Assembly: GCA_947594065.1 (NCBI GenBank)
Contig: CANQDX010000008.1
Span: forward strand, 1 to 49,365
Reading direction: 5' to 3'
DNA: 49,365 nucleotides
Origin: an uncultured Clostridia bacterium
Lineage (GTDB): Bacteria; Bacillota; Clostridia; TANB77; CAG-508
The notes under the pieces are model-generated. The model saw only the letters and a list, made by a program, of their open reading frames with translations, ran no database searches and was not told where the DNA came from. Made by a program: the position numbers and the translations under genes. This document shows positions 5,825-15,548 of the stretch, piece after piece (the first letter of the stretch is position 1; each line of letters opens with the position of its first letter).

Positions 5825-8497
5825 ATGTCAATTTTAAATAAATTAACAATTACAAATTTAAAATTAAATAAAAAAAGAACAGCAGTTACTATTGTTGGCA
5901 TTATATTAGCAACTGCTCTAATTACAGCTGTATCTGGTTTAGCAACCAGCTTTAGAAGAACGATGATAGAAGAAGCAAGACAAACGGATGGAAATTACCA
6001 TTATGAATTTCAAAATGTTCCAGTTGAAGAACTTAAATATTTAAAAAACAATAGAAATATAGAAAGTTATTACATTACGCAAAATAAGGGTTACAGTATT
6101 TTAAAAGAAAGCCAAAATGAGTACAAACCATACTTATATTTAATGGCCTATAATGAAAGAGCATTAACAGAATCTTCTATTAAATTAATTGAAGGAAGAA
6201 TGCCACAGAATGAAAACGAAATAGTCATTAGTGAACACATTATTTCTAATGGAAAAGTAAATTATAAAGTTGGAGATAAATTAAGCATAGATGTTGGAAA
6301 AAGAGAAGCAAAAGATGGAGTTGAGTTATATCAAAATAATCCTTTTCAGAATGATAATTCAGAAGAAATGTTAGATTATCAAACAGGTGCAGTTGTAGAA
6401 AGCACAACTGAAACGAAAAATAGTGAGAAAATCATTAATACTACCACTAAAACCTATACAATAGTAGGAATTATAGAAAGACCTAATAGAACAATAGAAC
6501 CTTATTCTGCACCTGGATATAGCGTAATTACCTATTTAGATGAAAGTAATTTACAAGGAAAAGCAAATTTTTATGCACTATATAATTCTCAAGCACTAAG
6601 TAATCGCTATCAAATTACATCTAATATTATAGGAATTTCAGAAGAAGTTTATAAAAATTCAGAACAAGGAAAAAAGCTAACAACAGAAGAGCTTCAAGAA
6701 TTTGCAAAAGCTCGTTATGTAGTAAATGAAAATGGATATTTATTAAGTTATGAAGCATTAAACTTAAGTAGTTCTAATTTAAGTATGATTTATAATTTAT
6801 GCATAATTGTAATTGGAATTATTATAGTTACCAGTATTTTTTGCATTAGAAATAGTTTTGCCATTTCAATTACTGAAAAAATGAAGCAATATGGAATGCT
6901 TGCATCTGTTGGTGCAACATCAAAACAAATTAAGAAAAATGTGTTTTATGAAGCATTTATTTTATCAGTTATTGGAATTCCTTTAGGTGTTTTAGGGGGA
7001 ATGTTTGCAGTATTTGTTTTATTAAAAATAATTGAAATTATTTTAAGTGAAAATCTAAATGGACTTCATTTTATTTTTGAAATACCTTGGCTTGCAATCG
7101 TAGTAGCAGTTATTCTGTCTTTAATTACAATTTTATTATCTGCTAGAAAATCTGCTAAAAGAGCAGGAAAAGTATCTCCAATTGAAGCAATTCGTTCGAA
7201 TGAAGACATTAAAATAAAATCTAAAAAATTAAAAACACCTAAAATCGTAAAAAAATTATTTGGAATTGGAGGAGAAATTTCTTATAAAAATTTAAAAAGA
7301 AATAGAAAAAAATATAGAACAACAGTAATATCAATTGTAGTAAGTGTTTCCATTTTCATTGCAATGTCAAGCTTTATGAATTATGCATTTAAAACCGCCG
7401 ATGTTTATTATGGACAAAAAGATTACAATATAATGATTTATACAGACAATAAAGAAAAATATGGAAAACTACAAGAAACGAGCAAAATAGAAGGAATTAA
7501 TAAATTTTCACTACAAAAGAAAATAAGTGTGCAAACAGATATTGAAAAGATAAAATTTTCAGAAGATGGAAAAAAAATATATCCTGTAAATGCTGGCAAA
7601 AGAACTTCATTCAGTTTTCAAATGTTAACATTAGGAAAAGAAGAATATGAACGATACTTAAAAGAATTGGGATTAAGCTATGAAAAGGCAAAAGATAAAG
7701 TAATTTTAATAGATGATGCTATAACTTATGTTACAAATCAAAAAGGAAATTCTGTACTAACTAAAGTACAAACTTTCAACTATCAACCAGGCGATAAAAT
7801 TGAAGCAAAACATATAAATAAAAAAGACGAAAAAAATATTACATTAGAAATTATCAAAGTGACGGACCAAAAACCAATGGGATTGAAACAAAGGTATCAA
7901 TCAAATGGAGTATGGATTGTTAGCGAAGAATGGCTTGAAAAAAATGGTTTAGAAAATGAATATGATATAGCAAACCTATATATTGATTGTAATGATGCAG
8001 ATCAGGTAGAAGAAAATGCTAAAAAAATAGATAAAGATCTCTATATTAATAATATAGAAGCTACAGCAAGAGCAAACAATGCTTTATGGCTTGTAATTGC
8101 AATCTTCCTATATGGCTTTATTACAGTTATATCTTTAATTGGAATTACAAACATTTTTAATACTATTACAACAAATATGGAGCTAAGAAGCAAAGAATTT
8201 GCAAACTTAAAATCAATAGGAATGACAACAAAAGAATTTAATAGAATGATAAGACTTGAAAGCATATTTTACGGAACAAAATCATTAATAATAGGTGTGC
8301 CAATAGGAATAGGATTATCTTATGCAATTTATAAAGCATTTGCAGAAAGTGAAGAAATGGGATTTATCTTTCCAACAAGTGGATTAGTAATTTCAGTTCT
8401 AGCTGTATTTGTTCTTGTAGCAGGCATTATGAAATATTCTCTAAATAAAATAAATAAACAAAATATAATTGAAACAATTAGAAAAGACAATATCTAA
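5825..8497 (+). CDS. FtsX-family ABC transporter permease
   Basis: 890 residues with two FtsX-like membrane units. A first membrane helix (about 20-40) is followed by a large outer domain (about 45-315), three helices (about 319-440) and a charged cytoplasmic link. A second half begins with a helix at about 500-522, then another outer domain and three helices (about 757-783, 820-838, 853-872). Internal duplication of this kind is seen in MacB-like and BceB-like permeases; at 890 residues it is longer than the roughly 650 typical of BceB. AAAAAGGAG lies upstream, and it is co-transcribed with the ATPase. The substrate is not deducible. Confidence 0.88.
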   Translation: MSILNKLTITNLKLNKKRTAVTIVGIILATALITAVSGLATSFRRTMIEEARQTDGNYHYEFQNVPVEELKYLKNNRNIESYYITQNKGYSILKESQNEYKPYLYLMAYNERALTESSIKLIEGRMPQNENEIVISEHIISNGKVNYKVGDKLSIDVGKREAKDGVELYQNNPFQNDNSEEMLDYQTGAVVESTTETKNSEKIINTTTKTYTIVGIIERPNRTIEPYSAPGYSVITYLDESNLQGKANFYALYNSQALSNRYQITSNIIGISEEVYKNSEQGKKLTTEELQEFAKARYVVNENGYLLSYEALNLSSSNLSMIYNLCIIVIGIIIVTSIFCIRNSFAISITEKMKQYGMLASVGATSKQIKKNVFYEAFILSVIGIPLGVLGGMFAVFVLLKIIEIILSENLNGLHFIFEIPWLAIVVAVILSLITILLSARKSAKRAGKVSPIEAIRSNEDIKIKSKKLKTPKIVKKLFGIGGEISYKNLKRNRKKYRTTVISIVVSVSIFIAMSSFMNYAFKTADVYYGQKDYNIMIYTDNKEKYGKLQETSKIEGINKFSLQKKISVQTDIEKIKFSEDGKKIYPVNAGKRTSFSFQMLTLGKEEYERYLKELGLSYEKAKDKVILIDDAITYVTNQKGNSVLTKVQTFNYQPGDKIEAKHINKKDEKNITLEIIKVTDQKPMGLKQRYQSNGVWIVSEEWLEKNGLENEYDIANLYIDCNDADQVEENAKKIDKDLYINNIEATARANNALWLVIAIFLYGFITVISLIGITNIFNTITTNMELRSKEFANLKSIGMTTKEFNRMIRLESIFYGTKSLIIGVPIGIGLSYAIYKAFAESEEMGFIFPTSGLVISVLAVFVLVAGIMKYSLNKINKQNIIETIRKDNI

Positions 8498-8502
8498 CAT
8501 TC

Positions 8503-8530
8503 ACAAAACATCATTTTTCGACATAGTATA
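8503..8530 (+). promoter_or_regulatory. Candidate sigma-K promoter of yabG
   Basis: CATAGTATA at 8522-8530 fits the sigma-K -10 pattern CATANNNTA, with an AC at 8503-8504 seventeen bases upstream. In Bacillus subtilis yabG is transcribed by sigma K; use here is inferred. Confidence 0.45.
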
Positions 8531-8560
8531 TAGAAGCCTAATTAATAAGAGGTGTATACT

Positions 8561-9388
8561 ATGGAGAAAATTAAGAAGGGTGACATTGTTGCAAGAAAGT
8601 CCCATCATTACGATATATTATTTTCAGTAGATAAAATAATAAAAAGTACAAATGGGATGCAAATAGCACTTCTAAAGGGAATAACAGCAAGAATTGTTGC
8701 TGACGCATATTTGAATGATCTTACTTTATTAGATAGCGAAAAAGTAAGTGACAGGTTACGAAGCTTAGATAGCAAAATAGAAGATAGAATTAATCATTTT
8801 TTAAAGAAACAAAAGGAACAAATACAATATAAAGAAAGAAACATTCAAGATATAAAAGCAGGGAAGATTTTACATCTTGATGGAGATAAACTTTATTCAG
8901 AAAAGTCTTCAAGATATTATAAGAAAATGGGATTAGATGCAATAGTAAGAAATGTTGCAGAAAATAAACAATACTTAGTTGTAAAAGACTATATTCAAAA
9001 GTATAATCCAGATATTCTTGTATTAACAGGACACGATGGAATGATTAAAACAGGCACAAAATATAGTGATATATCAAATTATAGAAATTCTAGGTACTTT
9101 GCTCAGGCAGTTATAGAATCAAGAAAAGTATGTCCATCTAGTAATCAATTAGCTATATTTGCAGGTGCGTGTCAAAGCTTTTTTGAAGCAATTATGGCAT
9201 CAGGAGCTAATTTTGCATCTTCTCCAGGAAGAATTTTGATTGATTTTATGGATCCATTAATTGTAGCTGAAAAAATTGCTATTACAGAAAGAAGCAAATT
9301 TGTAACTATAAATGATATAGTAAATGATTTAAGAGATGGTAAAAAAAGCATAGATGGAAGCGGAGTAATGGGAAAAAAACGTTTGTAA
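8561..9388 (+). CDS. yabG: Sporulation-specific cysteine protease YabG
   Basis: 275 residues from ATG 8561 (AAGAGGTG seven bases upstream; the in-frame GTG at 8552 is part of that site). YabG (peptidase family U57) processes spore coat and cortex-associated proteins late in sporulation. Family marks seen are the N-terminal KKGDIVARKSHHYDILF block, LTGHDG with a conserved His, FAGACQSFFEAI with the likely nucleophile Cys, and SSPGRILIDFMDPL. Veg and a SipL-like gene follow, the clostridial spore-coat neighbourhood. Confidence 0.93.
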   Translation: MEKIKKGDIVARKSHHYDILFSVDKIIKSTNGMQIALLKGITARIVADAYLNDLTLLDSEKVSDRLRSLDSKIEDRINHFLKKQKEQIQYKERNIQDIKAGKILHLDGDKLYSEKSSRYYKKMGLDAIVRNVAENKQYLVVKDYIQKYNPDILVLTGHDGMIKTGTKYSDISNYRNSRYFAQAVIESRKVCPSSNQLAIFAGACQSFFEAIMASGANFASSPGRILIDFMDPLIVAEKIAITERSKFVTINDIVNDLRDGKKSIDGSGVMGKKRL

Positions 9389-9493
9389 TATTTTTGTAAT
9401 ATATTTGTAATAAAAAAGTAAAAATAAGAAATAAAACCTCAAAAAATATTGAAAAATAGCTAATTTCAGAGAATGAATGACAATAATGTTATT

Positions 9494-9522
9494 TTGACTT
9501 TTTATGTAGAGAATGATATAAT
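9494..9522 (+). promoter_or_regulatory. Strong sigma-A promoter of veg
   Basis: TTGACT (9494-9499), 17 bases, TATAAT (9517-9522). The veg promoter is likewise one of the strongest known in Bacillus. Confidence 0.85.
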
Positions 9523-9553
9523 GTGACTATCTTAATAAAGTAGGTGGTCAAAA

Positions 9554-9847
9554 ATGATTTTACCAAATGATATTACAAATTTGAAGACAGATATTACTGA
9601 CAAGATAGGACAAAAGATAATTGTAAAAGGTACACTTGGAAGAAGTAAATTTTTTGAAAAAGAGGCTACAATAGAAAAAACATATCCTAACTTATTTATT
9701 GTAAAATATGATGACGAAGAAAGGAATGTCACCTATAGTTATAAAGATGTTTTAACAAGAACAGTTGAAGTTGAAGTTTACGATGGTGAAGGATATAGTC
9801 CTCTTATTCCACCACCTGTGGAGACAAAAAGAGTAAGAAGTTTATAA
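9554..9847 (+). CDS. veg: Veg protein
   Basis: 97 residues; the family is about 85-90. The central block (KATIEKTYPNLFIV, then VTYSYKDVLTRTVEVEVY) is the Veg signature: a small beta-barrel protein that affects biofilm genes in Bacillus subtilis. It lies directly after yabG, as in Bacillus. The ribosome binding site TAGGTGG is about nine bases from the ATG. A terminator ends the unit. Confidence 0.9.
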   Translation: MILPNDITNLKTDITDKIGQKIIVKGTLGRSKFFEKEATIEKTYPNLFIVKYDDEERNVTYSYKDVLTRTVEVEVYDGEGYSPLIPPPVETKRVRSL

Positions 9848-9854
9848 TAATATA

Positions 9855-9885
9855 AAAATTCCTAATTTTTTAGGAATTTTTTTTT
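9855..9885 (+). terminator. Terminator after veg
   Basis: AAATTCCTAA pairs with TTAGGAATTT around a TTTT loop, and a run of T follows to 9885. Confidence 0.9.
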
Positions 9886-9935
9886 ATTTCCTTAATATAT
9901 TTAACTATATTTAGATAATATATAAGGAGGTTCTT

Positions 9936-11480
9936 ATGGAAGTAGAAGAAGCAAGACAAACTGTAACTGTTAATAAATTAATTAGCAGTAAAAAAGAAAT
10001 AGTCACAATAGAAGGAGATATGATTGTACCAGATATTAAACCAGATATCTTAAATACTATTGATACTGTTGGAAATGTTTGTATATATAAAAAAGAGGTT
10101 TTAGATGGAAAAGTAAGATTTGACGGAAGCATACAGTTAAATATCATATATCTAGCAGATTCAGATAACGATTTTACAAGAGGATTAACCAACACACTAG
10201 ATTTTACACAAATAATAGATATAGATAATTGTAGAACTGGAATGAATTTAAAAAGTAATATACATATTCAAAACATCGAATGTAAAGTATTAAACGGAAG
10301 AAAAATAAGCAGTAAGGTAACATTAGAAATAGAAATGATGATTTTTTCTAATGAAGAAATTAGTATTCTAAAGCAAATTAATAATATAGAGGGAATACAA
10401 ACACTTAATACCAATATGGAAATTAACAGTTTGGTTGGAAACGGAAACTGTAGAGGAGTAGCTAAAGATACAATAGCAATCAACGGCGAGGAGCGCCTTG
10501 CAGAAATATTAAAAACAGAAATAAAACTTGTAAATGATGAAATGAAAGTAAGTTATAATAAGGTTTTGCTAAAAGCGGAAGCTAATGTAAAAATAATGTA
10601 TTTAACAGAAAATGGAGAAATCAAAATAATAACATCTAATATACCAGTAATGGGCTTTATTGATATGAATAACGTATCAGAAAATAACATATTAAGTAGT
10701 AACTATGAAATAAAAAATATAATTATTAAACCTGATTCAGCAGAAGGAAATTCTATTTATGTTGAAATAGAATTTGAAATAAGCTGTGAAGCAACTAATA
10801 GTATAAACATTGAATTAATCCAAGATATGTATTGCCCAATTGCAGATGTTGGTTTTAATCAAAAAGAAATTAATACAATGATGAATAAAAAAATAAGCAA
10901 AGAAATTTGTAATATTAGAGAAAAAATATCTGTACCTGAAATATCAAGCAATAAAATTTATGATGTAGAAATTAGCACTAATATTAATAAAATGAATATT
11001 TTAAATGGAAGAATTATTTATGAAGGAGAATTAAGTTTAAATTTCATTTTTTCATCAGAAGCAAATACTAGAATGGATGTAAAAAGATATACTTTACCAT
11101 TTACCTTTACAGTTAATGATGAACAAATCAAAGTAAATCAAACAGTAAACACAAGAGTAAACAGCATAAGTGATGAATTTGTTGTTACATCTGATGGAGC
11201 AATTGATTGCAAAATTGATTTGGAATTTCAAATTGAGTCTTATAGTAATGCTAATATAAATCTAATAGATCAAATTAATTTATCTGAAAATGTAGGAGAT
11301 CAAATGCCAAGTATGGTTATTTATCTTGTGAAGGAAAATGATACATTGTGGAATATTGCAAAAAAATATAAAACAACAGTAGAAGATATTGTAAGTGTAA
11401 ATAATTTAGAAAATCCAAATAATCTAAGTATAGGTCAAAAATTATTTATACCAAGATATAGTATGCATAAAATTGCTTAA
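9936..11480 (+). CDS. sipL: SipL-like spore coat morphogenesis protein (DUF3794 repeats plus LysM)
   Basis: 514 residues. Several DUF3794-type beta units cover residues 1-450 and a single C-terminal LysM domain (about 463-510, ending PNNLSIGQKLFIPRY) closes the protein. This is the architecture of Clostridioides difficile SipL, which binds SpoIVA through LysM and anchors the coat to the forespore, replacing Bacillus SpoVID. Its position just after yabG and veg matches the clostridial arrangement. Start: AGGAGG seven bases before the ATG. No spoIVA gene is visible in the window. Confidence 0.85.
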   Translation: MEVEEARQTVTVNKLISSKKEIVTIEGDMIVPDIKPDILNTIDTVGNVCIYKKEVLDGKVRFDGSIQLNIIYLADSDNDFTRGLTNTLDFTQIIDIDNCRTGMNLKSNIHIQNIECKVLNGRKISSKVTLEIEMMIFSNEEISILKQINNIEGIQTLNTNMEINSLVGNGNCRGVAKDTIAINGEERLAEILKTEIKLVNDEMKVSYNKVLLKAEANVKIMYLTENGEIKIITSNIPVMGFIDMNNVSENNILSSNYEIKNIIIKPDSAEGNSIYVEIEFEISCEATNSINIELIQDMYCPIADVGFNQKEINTMMNKKISKEICNIREKISVPEISSNKIYDVEISTNINKMNILNGRIIYEGELSLNFIFSSEANTRMDVKRYTLPFTFTVNDEQIKVNQTVNTRVNSISDEFVVTSDGAIDCKIDLEFQIESYSNANINLIDQINLSENVGDQMPSMVIYLVKENDTLWNIAKKYKTTVEDIVSVNNLENPNNLSIGQKLFIPRYSMHKIA

Positions 11481-11497
11481 AAAGAAAGGTAAAAATT

Positions 11498-12208
11498 ATG
11501 GCAGTTATTTATTCTAGACCTAGAATAAAAATACCGAAATTATTTATCATTCATAAGAAAGGACCTTACTCTAATAATAAACTAAAAAGGTTCTTTCTTA
11601 TTCTATGCATACTATGGATAGCTATCTTCATTTCTGTGAAAGCTGTTATACCAATTTTCAACAGCATATGCACAGAAAAAGCCAAAAGTATTGCGACTAT
11701 TATTACCAACAATGAAACTACAAAAGTGATACAAAATTATCAGTATTCAGATTTTATTATTATACATAAAGACGATGCAGGCAGTATTATAATGCTTGAA
11801 TCAAATATGAAAAATATAAATTATGTTATATCAGATGTGGCAACAAAAATACAAGATGCTATAAATCAAACTTTAGAGGAAGACGTAACAATTAGTTTAG
11901 GAAGCTTTACAGGAATTAGTCTACTTTCTGGCAGAGGCTACAAAATTCCAATTAGAATTTCCACAATTGGTAATGTAAAAACAAATGTTAAAAGTGAATT
12001 TATAAGTCAAGGAATTAATCAAACATTACATAGACTATATTTAGAAATAGAAAGTGAAATAAGCATATTAACACCATTTAACACAATAAATCAATCTATA
12101 TCAAACCAATTATTACTTGCAGAAAATGTTATTGTAGGAAATATACCAGATACCTATTACAATCTAGAAGGAATACAATCCAGTGACGCAATGCAAATGA
12201 TGCAATAA
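11498..12208 (+). CDS. yunB: Sporulation protein YunB
   Basis: 236 residues with one N-terminal membrane helix (about 31-51) and an outer domain. The GSFTGISLLSGRGYKIPIRI segment (about 146-165) is characteristic of YunB, a sigma-E-controlled protein of unclear function. It starts 17 bases after sipL with AAAGAAAGG upstream, so it is likely in the same operon. It converges on the sortase gene with only three bases between the two stop codons and no terminator between them. Confidence 0.85.
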   Translation: MAVIYSRPRIKIPKLFIIHKKGPYSNNKLKRFFLILCILWIAIFISVKAVIPIFNSICTEKAKSIATIITNNETTKVIQNYQYSDFIIIHKDDAGSIIMLESNMKNINYVISDVATKIQDAINQTLEEDVTISLGSFTGISLLSGRGYKIPIRISTIGNVKTNVKSEFISQGINQTLHRLYLEIESEISILTPFNTINQSISNQLLLAENVIVGNIPDTYYNLEGIQSSDAMQMMQ

Positions 12209-12211
12209 TAA

Positions 12212-12985
12212 CTATTTATCAGATTTTTTGGCGACAATTACAAACCTGCCATCTTTTGTGTGATAAGAACAAGTAGACAAAGTAAGTAATTGATCGCCAT
12301 ATTTTGCGTCTACACCTGTATCATACAATGATGCTTTCTTAGCATTTGAAACAAAATCATTGTATTCTTCTTCATTTTTAGCATTAATAAAATAATAATA
12401 TCTAAAAACATTTTTTTCAGATTGATAATAAACTTTAGACTTAAAAACGGCTAAAATTTCATAATCTACATCCTCACTATTAGTTGTAAATCTTATAGTA
12501 GGATGACTAGTAAAGAACTTTTTGTTTTGATATTTTAATAAATCTTTAAAAGTGCTATGATGCCCATAAATTAATAAATTACTATCAGGAGTATTCCAAG
12601 AATAATTTTTATCTAAAAAAATAGCACCATTAACAGAAAATTTCTTCTTATAATTATGATTAAGATAATAATTATTATCTTTTCCTTGCACAACAGGATA
12701 ATTAATTTTAGTACCACTAATTTCAATCCAGCCAATTATATCACTATTTTGTTTTTGCAAAGTTTTTATTTTAGACATTCGTTCTGTTTTTACAGTTGTA
12801 GACTTTTCCTCTGAAATAACCGTATTATTATTTGTATTATCCTCTTGAATAGATATTTCATTCAAAATATTAGCTTCTTTTTGGGTATATTGGCTATCTA
12901 AATAGTATTTTGCAAGAAAGGCAGAGCAAATACATATTAATAGTAATGCAATTATGTATATAATTCTTGAAATAATCTTATTCAT
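12212..12985 (-). CDS. srtB: Class B sortase
   Basis: 257 residues from the ATG at 12985, which has GGAGG five bases upstream; an upstream in-frame ATG would overlap that site. An N-terminal membrane helix (about 4-27) anchors it. The catalytic domain opens with DIIGWIEISGTKINYPVVQ, and the active-site residues are His142 (IYGHHS), Cys239 (LSTCSY) and Arg247 (GRFVIV). It is a transpeptidase linking surface proteins to peptidoglycan. The next gene upstream encodes a protein with a TPKTG sorting signal, a likely substrate. Confidence 0.92.
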   Translation of the reverse strand: MNKIISRIIYIIALLLICICSAFLAKYYLDSQYTQKEANILNEISIQEDNTNNNTVISEEKSTTVKTERMSKIKTLQKQNSDIIGWIEISGTKINYPVVQGKDNNYYLNHNYKKKFSVNGAIFLDKNYSWNTPDSNLLIYGHHSTFKDLLKYQNKKFFTSHPTIRFTTNSEDVDYEILAVFKSKVYYQSEKNVFRYYYFINAKNEEEYNDFVSNAKKASLYDTGVDAKYGDQLLTLSTCSYHTKDGRFVIVAKKSDK

Positions 12986-13016
12986 CTTTACCTCCATTTG
13001 TTATTAAAAAATGGCA

Positions 13017-13049
13017 ACAAGAAAAGTGGCTGTGCCACTTTTTCTTGTT
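13017..13049. terminator. Hairpin between surface protein and sortase genes
   Basis: AACAAGAAAAGTGGC and GCCACTTTTTCTTGTT pair around TGT. It lies downstream of the surface protein gene on the minus strand and may limit read-through into the sortase gene. The core is close to that of the spoVS terminator at 24067. Confidence 0.65.
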
Positions 13050-13085
13050 TGCAAAAAAGTACATACAAATACTTTTAAATTATAA

Positions 13086-14000
13086 TTAATCCTTTATTTC
13101 ATTTCTTTTTAAAGAAGCAATACATAACATAGAAAATGCAATAGTTAAAACAGCGAATACTAAAGAAATTTCTATACCTGTTTTAGGAGTTGTATCTTTT
13201 TTATTTTCTGGTTTAGTCTCTGGTTTAGTTTCTACATAGTCATCTCCTTTAACAGTTGCATTTGTAATTTCGGCACTTTGATATAAAATTTTATTATCTT
13301 CATCTGTAATAACAATTTTATTATCACTTATTAAAATTTTGTCGATTGTATCTTCTGCATTCTTTACTTCAAAAGTTTTTAAATTAGGATTATCTTTTGC
13401 AACATAAATTACGTTTTCTTTTTCTGTTGATGACAATGTACCATTCATAACAACTACAGGAACATTATCTTCATCTGTAGTATCACCTTTTGCAATTTCA
13501 ATACCATTATTATTAGGAGAACCATTTCTTTGTAAAGTTAAATCTTTTACTTCAACTGTACCAGCATTAGCTAAAACACCACCATAACCGCAATTAGAAA
13601 TAGTAACACCATTTAATACAAGGTGACCACCGTTATATGCTTGAGCACCGTATTTTTGGCTATTAGTTAAAGTAAGATTTTTTAATTCAAGTTTACCACC
13701 AGCACCTACGCTAATTAATGTACCATTGTTACCAGATTGTTCCCAGCTTTCTACAAGTCTAGAAATGCTGTTTCCCTTACCATTAATTGTTAAAGTTTTT
13801 CCAGTAGTTTCAATAGGCTTTGTTAAAGAAATACTAGCAGATAATTCAATTACATCTCCATTTGTTGCTTGACTAATTGCATTAATTAAATCGCCTTCAT
13901 TTCCCACAACTTTAGTTTCTGCAGCGTTACAAAAACTAGAAATAAAACATAATGAAATAAATAATATTGAAGATAAAATTACTTTTTTAAGATTTTTCAT
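13086..14000 (-). CDS. Secreted surface protein with right-handed beta-helix and TPKTG sorting signal
   Basis: 304 residues from the ATG at 14000, nine bases after GAAAGG; a second ATG at 14009 abuts that site and is unlikely. A signal peptide (about 1-28, ending CNAAE) precedes a pectin-lyase-like parallel beta-helix (about 30-230) with stacked Asn/Gly turns. A Pro/Glu/Lys spacer follows, then the cell-wall signal: TPKTG (about 271-275), a hydrophobic stretch and a basic tail. TPKTG fits the xPxTG pattern used by the class B sortase of Clostridioides difficile. No catalytic residues for a polysaccharide lyase could be assigned; an adhesin or structural role is possible. Confidence 0.8.
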   Translation of the reverse strand: MKNLKKVILSSILFISLCFISSFCNAAETKVVGNEGDLINAISQATNGDVIELSASISLTKPIETTGKTLTINGKGNSISRLVESWEQSGNNGTLISVGAGGKLELKNLTLTNSQKYGAQAYNGGHLVLNGVTISNCGYGGVLANAGTVEVKDLTLQRNGSPNNNGIEIAKGDTTDEDNVPVVVMNGTLSSTEKENVIYVAKDNPNLKTFEVKNAEDTIDKILISDNKIVITDEDNKILYQSAEITNATVKGDDYVETKPETKPENKKDTTPKTGIEISLVFAVLTIAFSMLCIASLKRNEIKD

Positions 14001-14164
14001 TTTCTTCATCCTTTCTAAAATAATATTAAATACTATTTTGCAAAATATCGTATTTTGTAGTATTTGTTATTATTATGTCTTTTTTTAAATAAATCATACA
14101 TTTTCATTGTGTATAAAATTTTCAATGTTTGTAAAATTTTAGAAAATGAAATCACTGTTGAATT

Positions 14165-14193
14165 TTGATTTTTTAGCCAAAATGTGATATAAT
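14165..14193 (+). promoter_or_regulatory. Promoter of the glucosaminidase gene
   Basis: TTGATT (14165-14170), 17 bases, TATAAT (14188-14193). It resembles the promoters at 34526 and 22792 (minus strand). The rest of the 14010-14282 gap is AT-rich; it includes a 12-base palindrome ATTTTGCAAAAT near 14035, and no gene is seen there. Confidence 0.75.
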
Positions 14194-14282
14194 ATAAGAA
14201 TAGAATATTGTTGTACTTTCTTTTTTGTAAAAAAGAAAGCTGCGCAATTTCAAAAAAAACAAAAAAAGGAAGGGAAAAAATT

Positions 14283-15434
14283 ATGCAAAACCAAAAAGAG
14301 CGCAACCGGAAACATCTAAGCGAACACATTACAGATGTGTTCAAAAACAAGCAAAAAAGGGTACTTTTCATTATCTCTATAACAATTATTGTTATAGCAT
14401 TGGTAATGAGCATCGCTCTTTTTCAAAAAGCAGATCAAACAGAAACCGAACCATCAAGCGAAGAAACAATCAGTATTCTCGAAACCCAAGAAACCTCAAG
14501 CGACTTATCGGCCAGCATAGAAGCTGAAAATGAAAAGAAAGAACAAGCTATTGTTTCGTCAATCAATGAAATGCAAAACGAACATAACAACCAAAAGAAA
14601 AACCTAGAAATTTCAAACGAAAAATTGTACGATGCAAAAGCATCTCTTGAACAACTTTTCAAAGACGAACAACAAGAAAAAGACCAGTTAGATTTGTATT
14701 ATAATAATGCAAAAACTAAACTGGACGAAGCAGAAAAACTTCTGGCAGATGTAAAAAAACGGCTAGAGCAAACATCTGGAGAATGTTCCGAAATACTGAG
14801 ACAGCCATTATCTTTATCTGAAAATTTAGATTCTCAATTAAAGGATGTAAAAGAAAAACTAGATGGAATAGAACTAGAATATGGTATCATATATGAAACA
14901 TATATGAACTTGTCTAGTAAGCTTGAAGAATACGAAGCACTGCAAAGTATGAAAGCAAGCTTAAAAGAAAAGTTATCCATCAGTATTTCAGGTAAAATGG
15001 ATATGTCAAAGCCAATTGGTTTCACCAAGGAAGAGTTTGAATATATGCTTCGTCAATCTCATTTAGTAAAAGATGAAGTAATTTTAAACACCTTGCCTCA
15101 AATAATGGTTGATACTGTAAAAGAATATGAAGTAAATGAACTATTTTCTATTTCAGTAATGAGTTTAGAATGTGGTTACTTCAGATCTTCTTTAGCAGTA
15201 AACAAGCATAATTATGGGGGAATGATTGGCTCGGATGGAAAAGGAATGGCTTTTGAATCAGTAGAAGAAGGACTGCGAAGAGCTATTATCTGTTTGCACA
15301 AAAATCTAAAAGGTAATAACACTATTTACGAAGTAAATTTAAGTTATTGCCCACCGACCTTTGACGGAGATTATGGATGGTCTGAATCTGTTTTAAAAAT
15401 TATGAAACGGTATGCCTCCATAGAAATCGACTAA
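14283..15434 (+). CDS. Membrane-anchored coiled-coil protein with glucosaminidase-like domain
   Basis: 383 residues from ATG 14283, with AAGGAAGGG upstream. A short cytoplasmic tail, a membrane helix (about 27-47) and a Ser/Thr/Glu linker are followed by a long coiled coil (about 75-235). A C-terminal domain (about 260-383) resembles the GH73/lysozyme-like glucosaminidase fold, with candidate catalytic Glu296 (VMSLECGYFRSS) and a downstream NYGGM. It could cleave peptidoglycan outside the membrane. The first third uses CGC and CGG arginine codons and is richer in G+C than neighbouring genes. The unit is monocistronic. Confidence 0.7.
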   Translation: MQNQKERNRKHLSEHITDVFKNKQKRVLFIISITIIVIALVMSIALFQKADQTETEPSSEETISILETQETSSDLSASIEAENEKKEQAIVSSINEMQNEHNNQKKNLEISNEKLYDAKASLEQLFKDEQQEKDQLDLYYNNAKTKLDEAEKLLADVKKRLEQTSGECSEILRQPLSLSENLDSQLKDVKEKLDGIELEYGIIYETYMNLSSKLEEYEALQSMKASLKEKLSISISGKMDMSKPIGFTKEEFEYMLRQSHLVKDEVILNTLPQIMVDTVKEYEVNELFSISVMSLECGYFRSSLAVNKHNYGGMIGSDGKGMAFESVEEGLRRAIICLHKNLKGNNTIYEVNLSYCPPTFDGDYGWSESVLKIMKRYASIEID

Positions 15435-15460
15435 AAAATTGCGCAGAAACAGTAATATGA

Positions 15461-15504
15461 AAAGAACAATGTTGGAATAAATATTCCAACATTGTTCTTT
15501 TTAA
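15461..15504 (+). terminator. Terminator after the glucosaminidase gene
   Basis: A 19-bp perfect stem (15461-15479 with 15482-15500) with almost no loop, followed by T-rich sequence. Confidence 0.9.
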
Positions 15505-15521
15505 TAATATTTTTAATATTT

Positions 15522-15548
15522 TTAGCAAAGACTATTGACAAGTGCTAA
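15522..15548. promoter_or_regulatory. CIRCE-like HrcA operator 1 of the hrcA operon
   Basis: TTAGCAAAG, nine bases, AAGTGCTAA. The right arm is near the consensus GAGTGCTAA; the left arm is degenerate after TTAGCA. It covers the -35 box, so bound HrcA would block polymerase. Confidence 0.65.

Noticed and set aside
14033-14413. 126-residue minus-strand frame upstream of the glucosaminidase gene
   Set aside because: It covers a promoter and the start of a well-supported plus-strand gene; its composition is Phe/Ile/Lys noise from AT-rich DNA.
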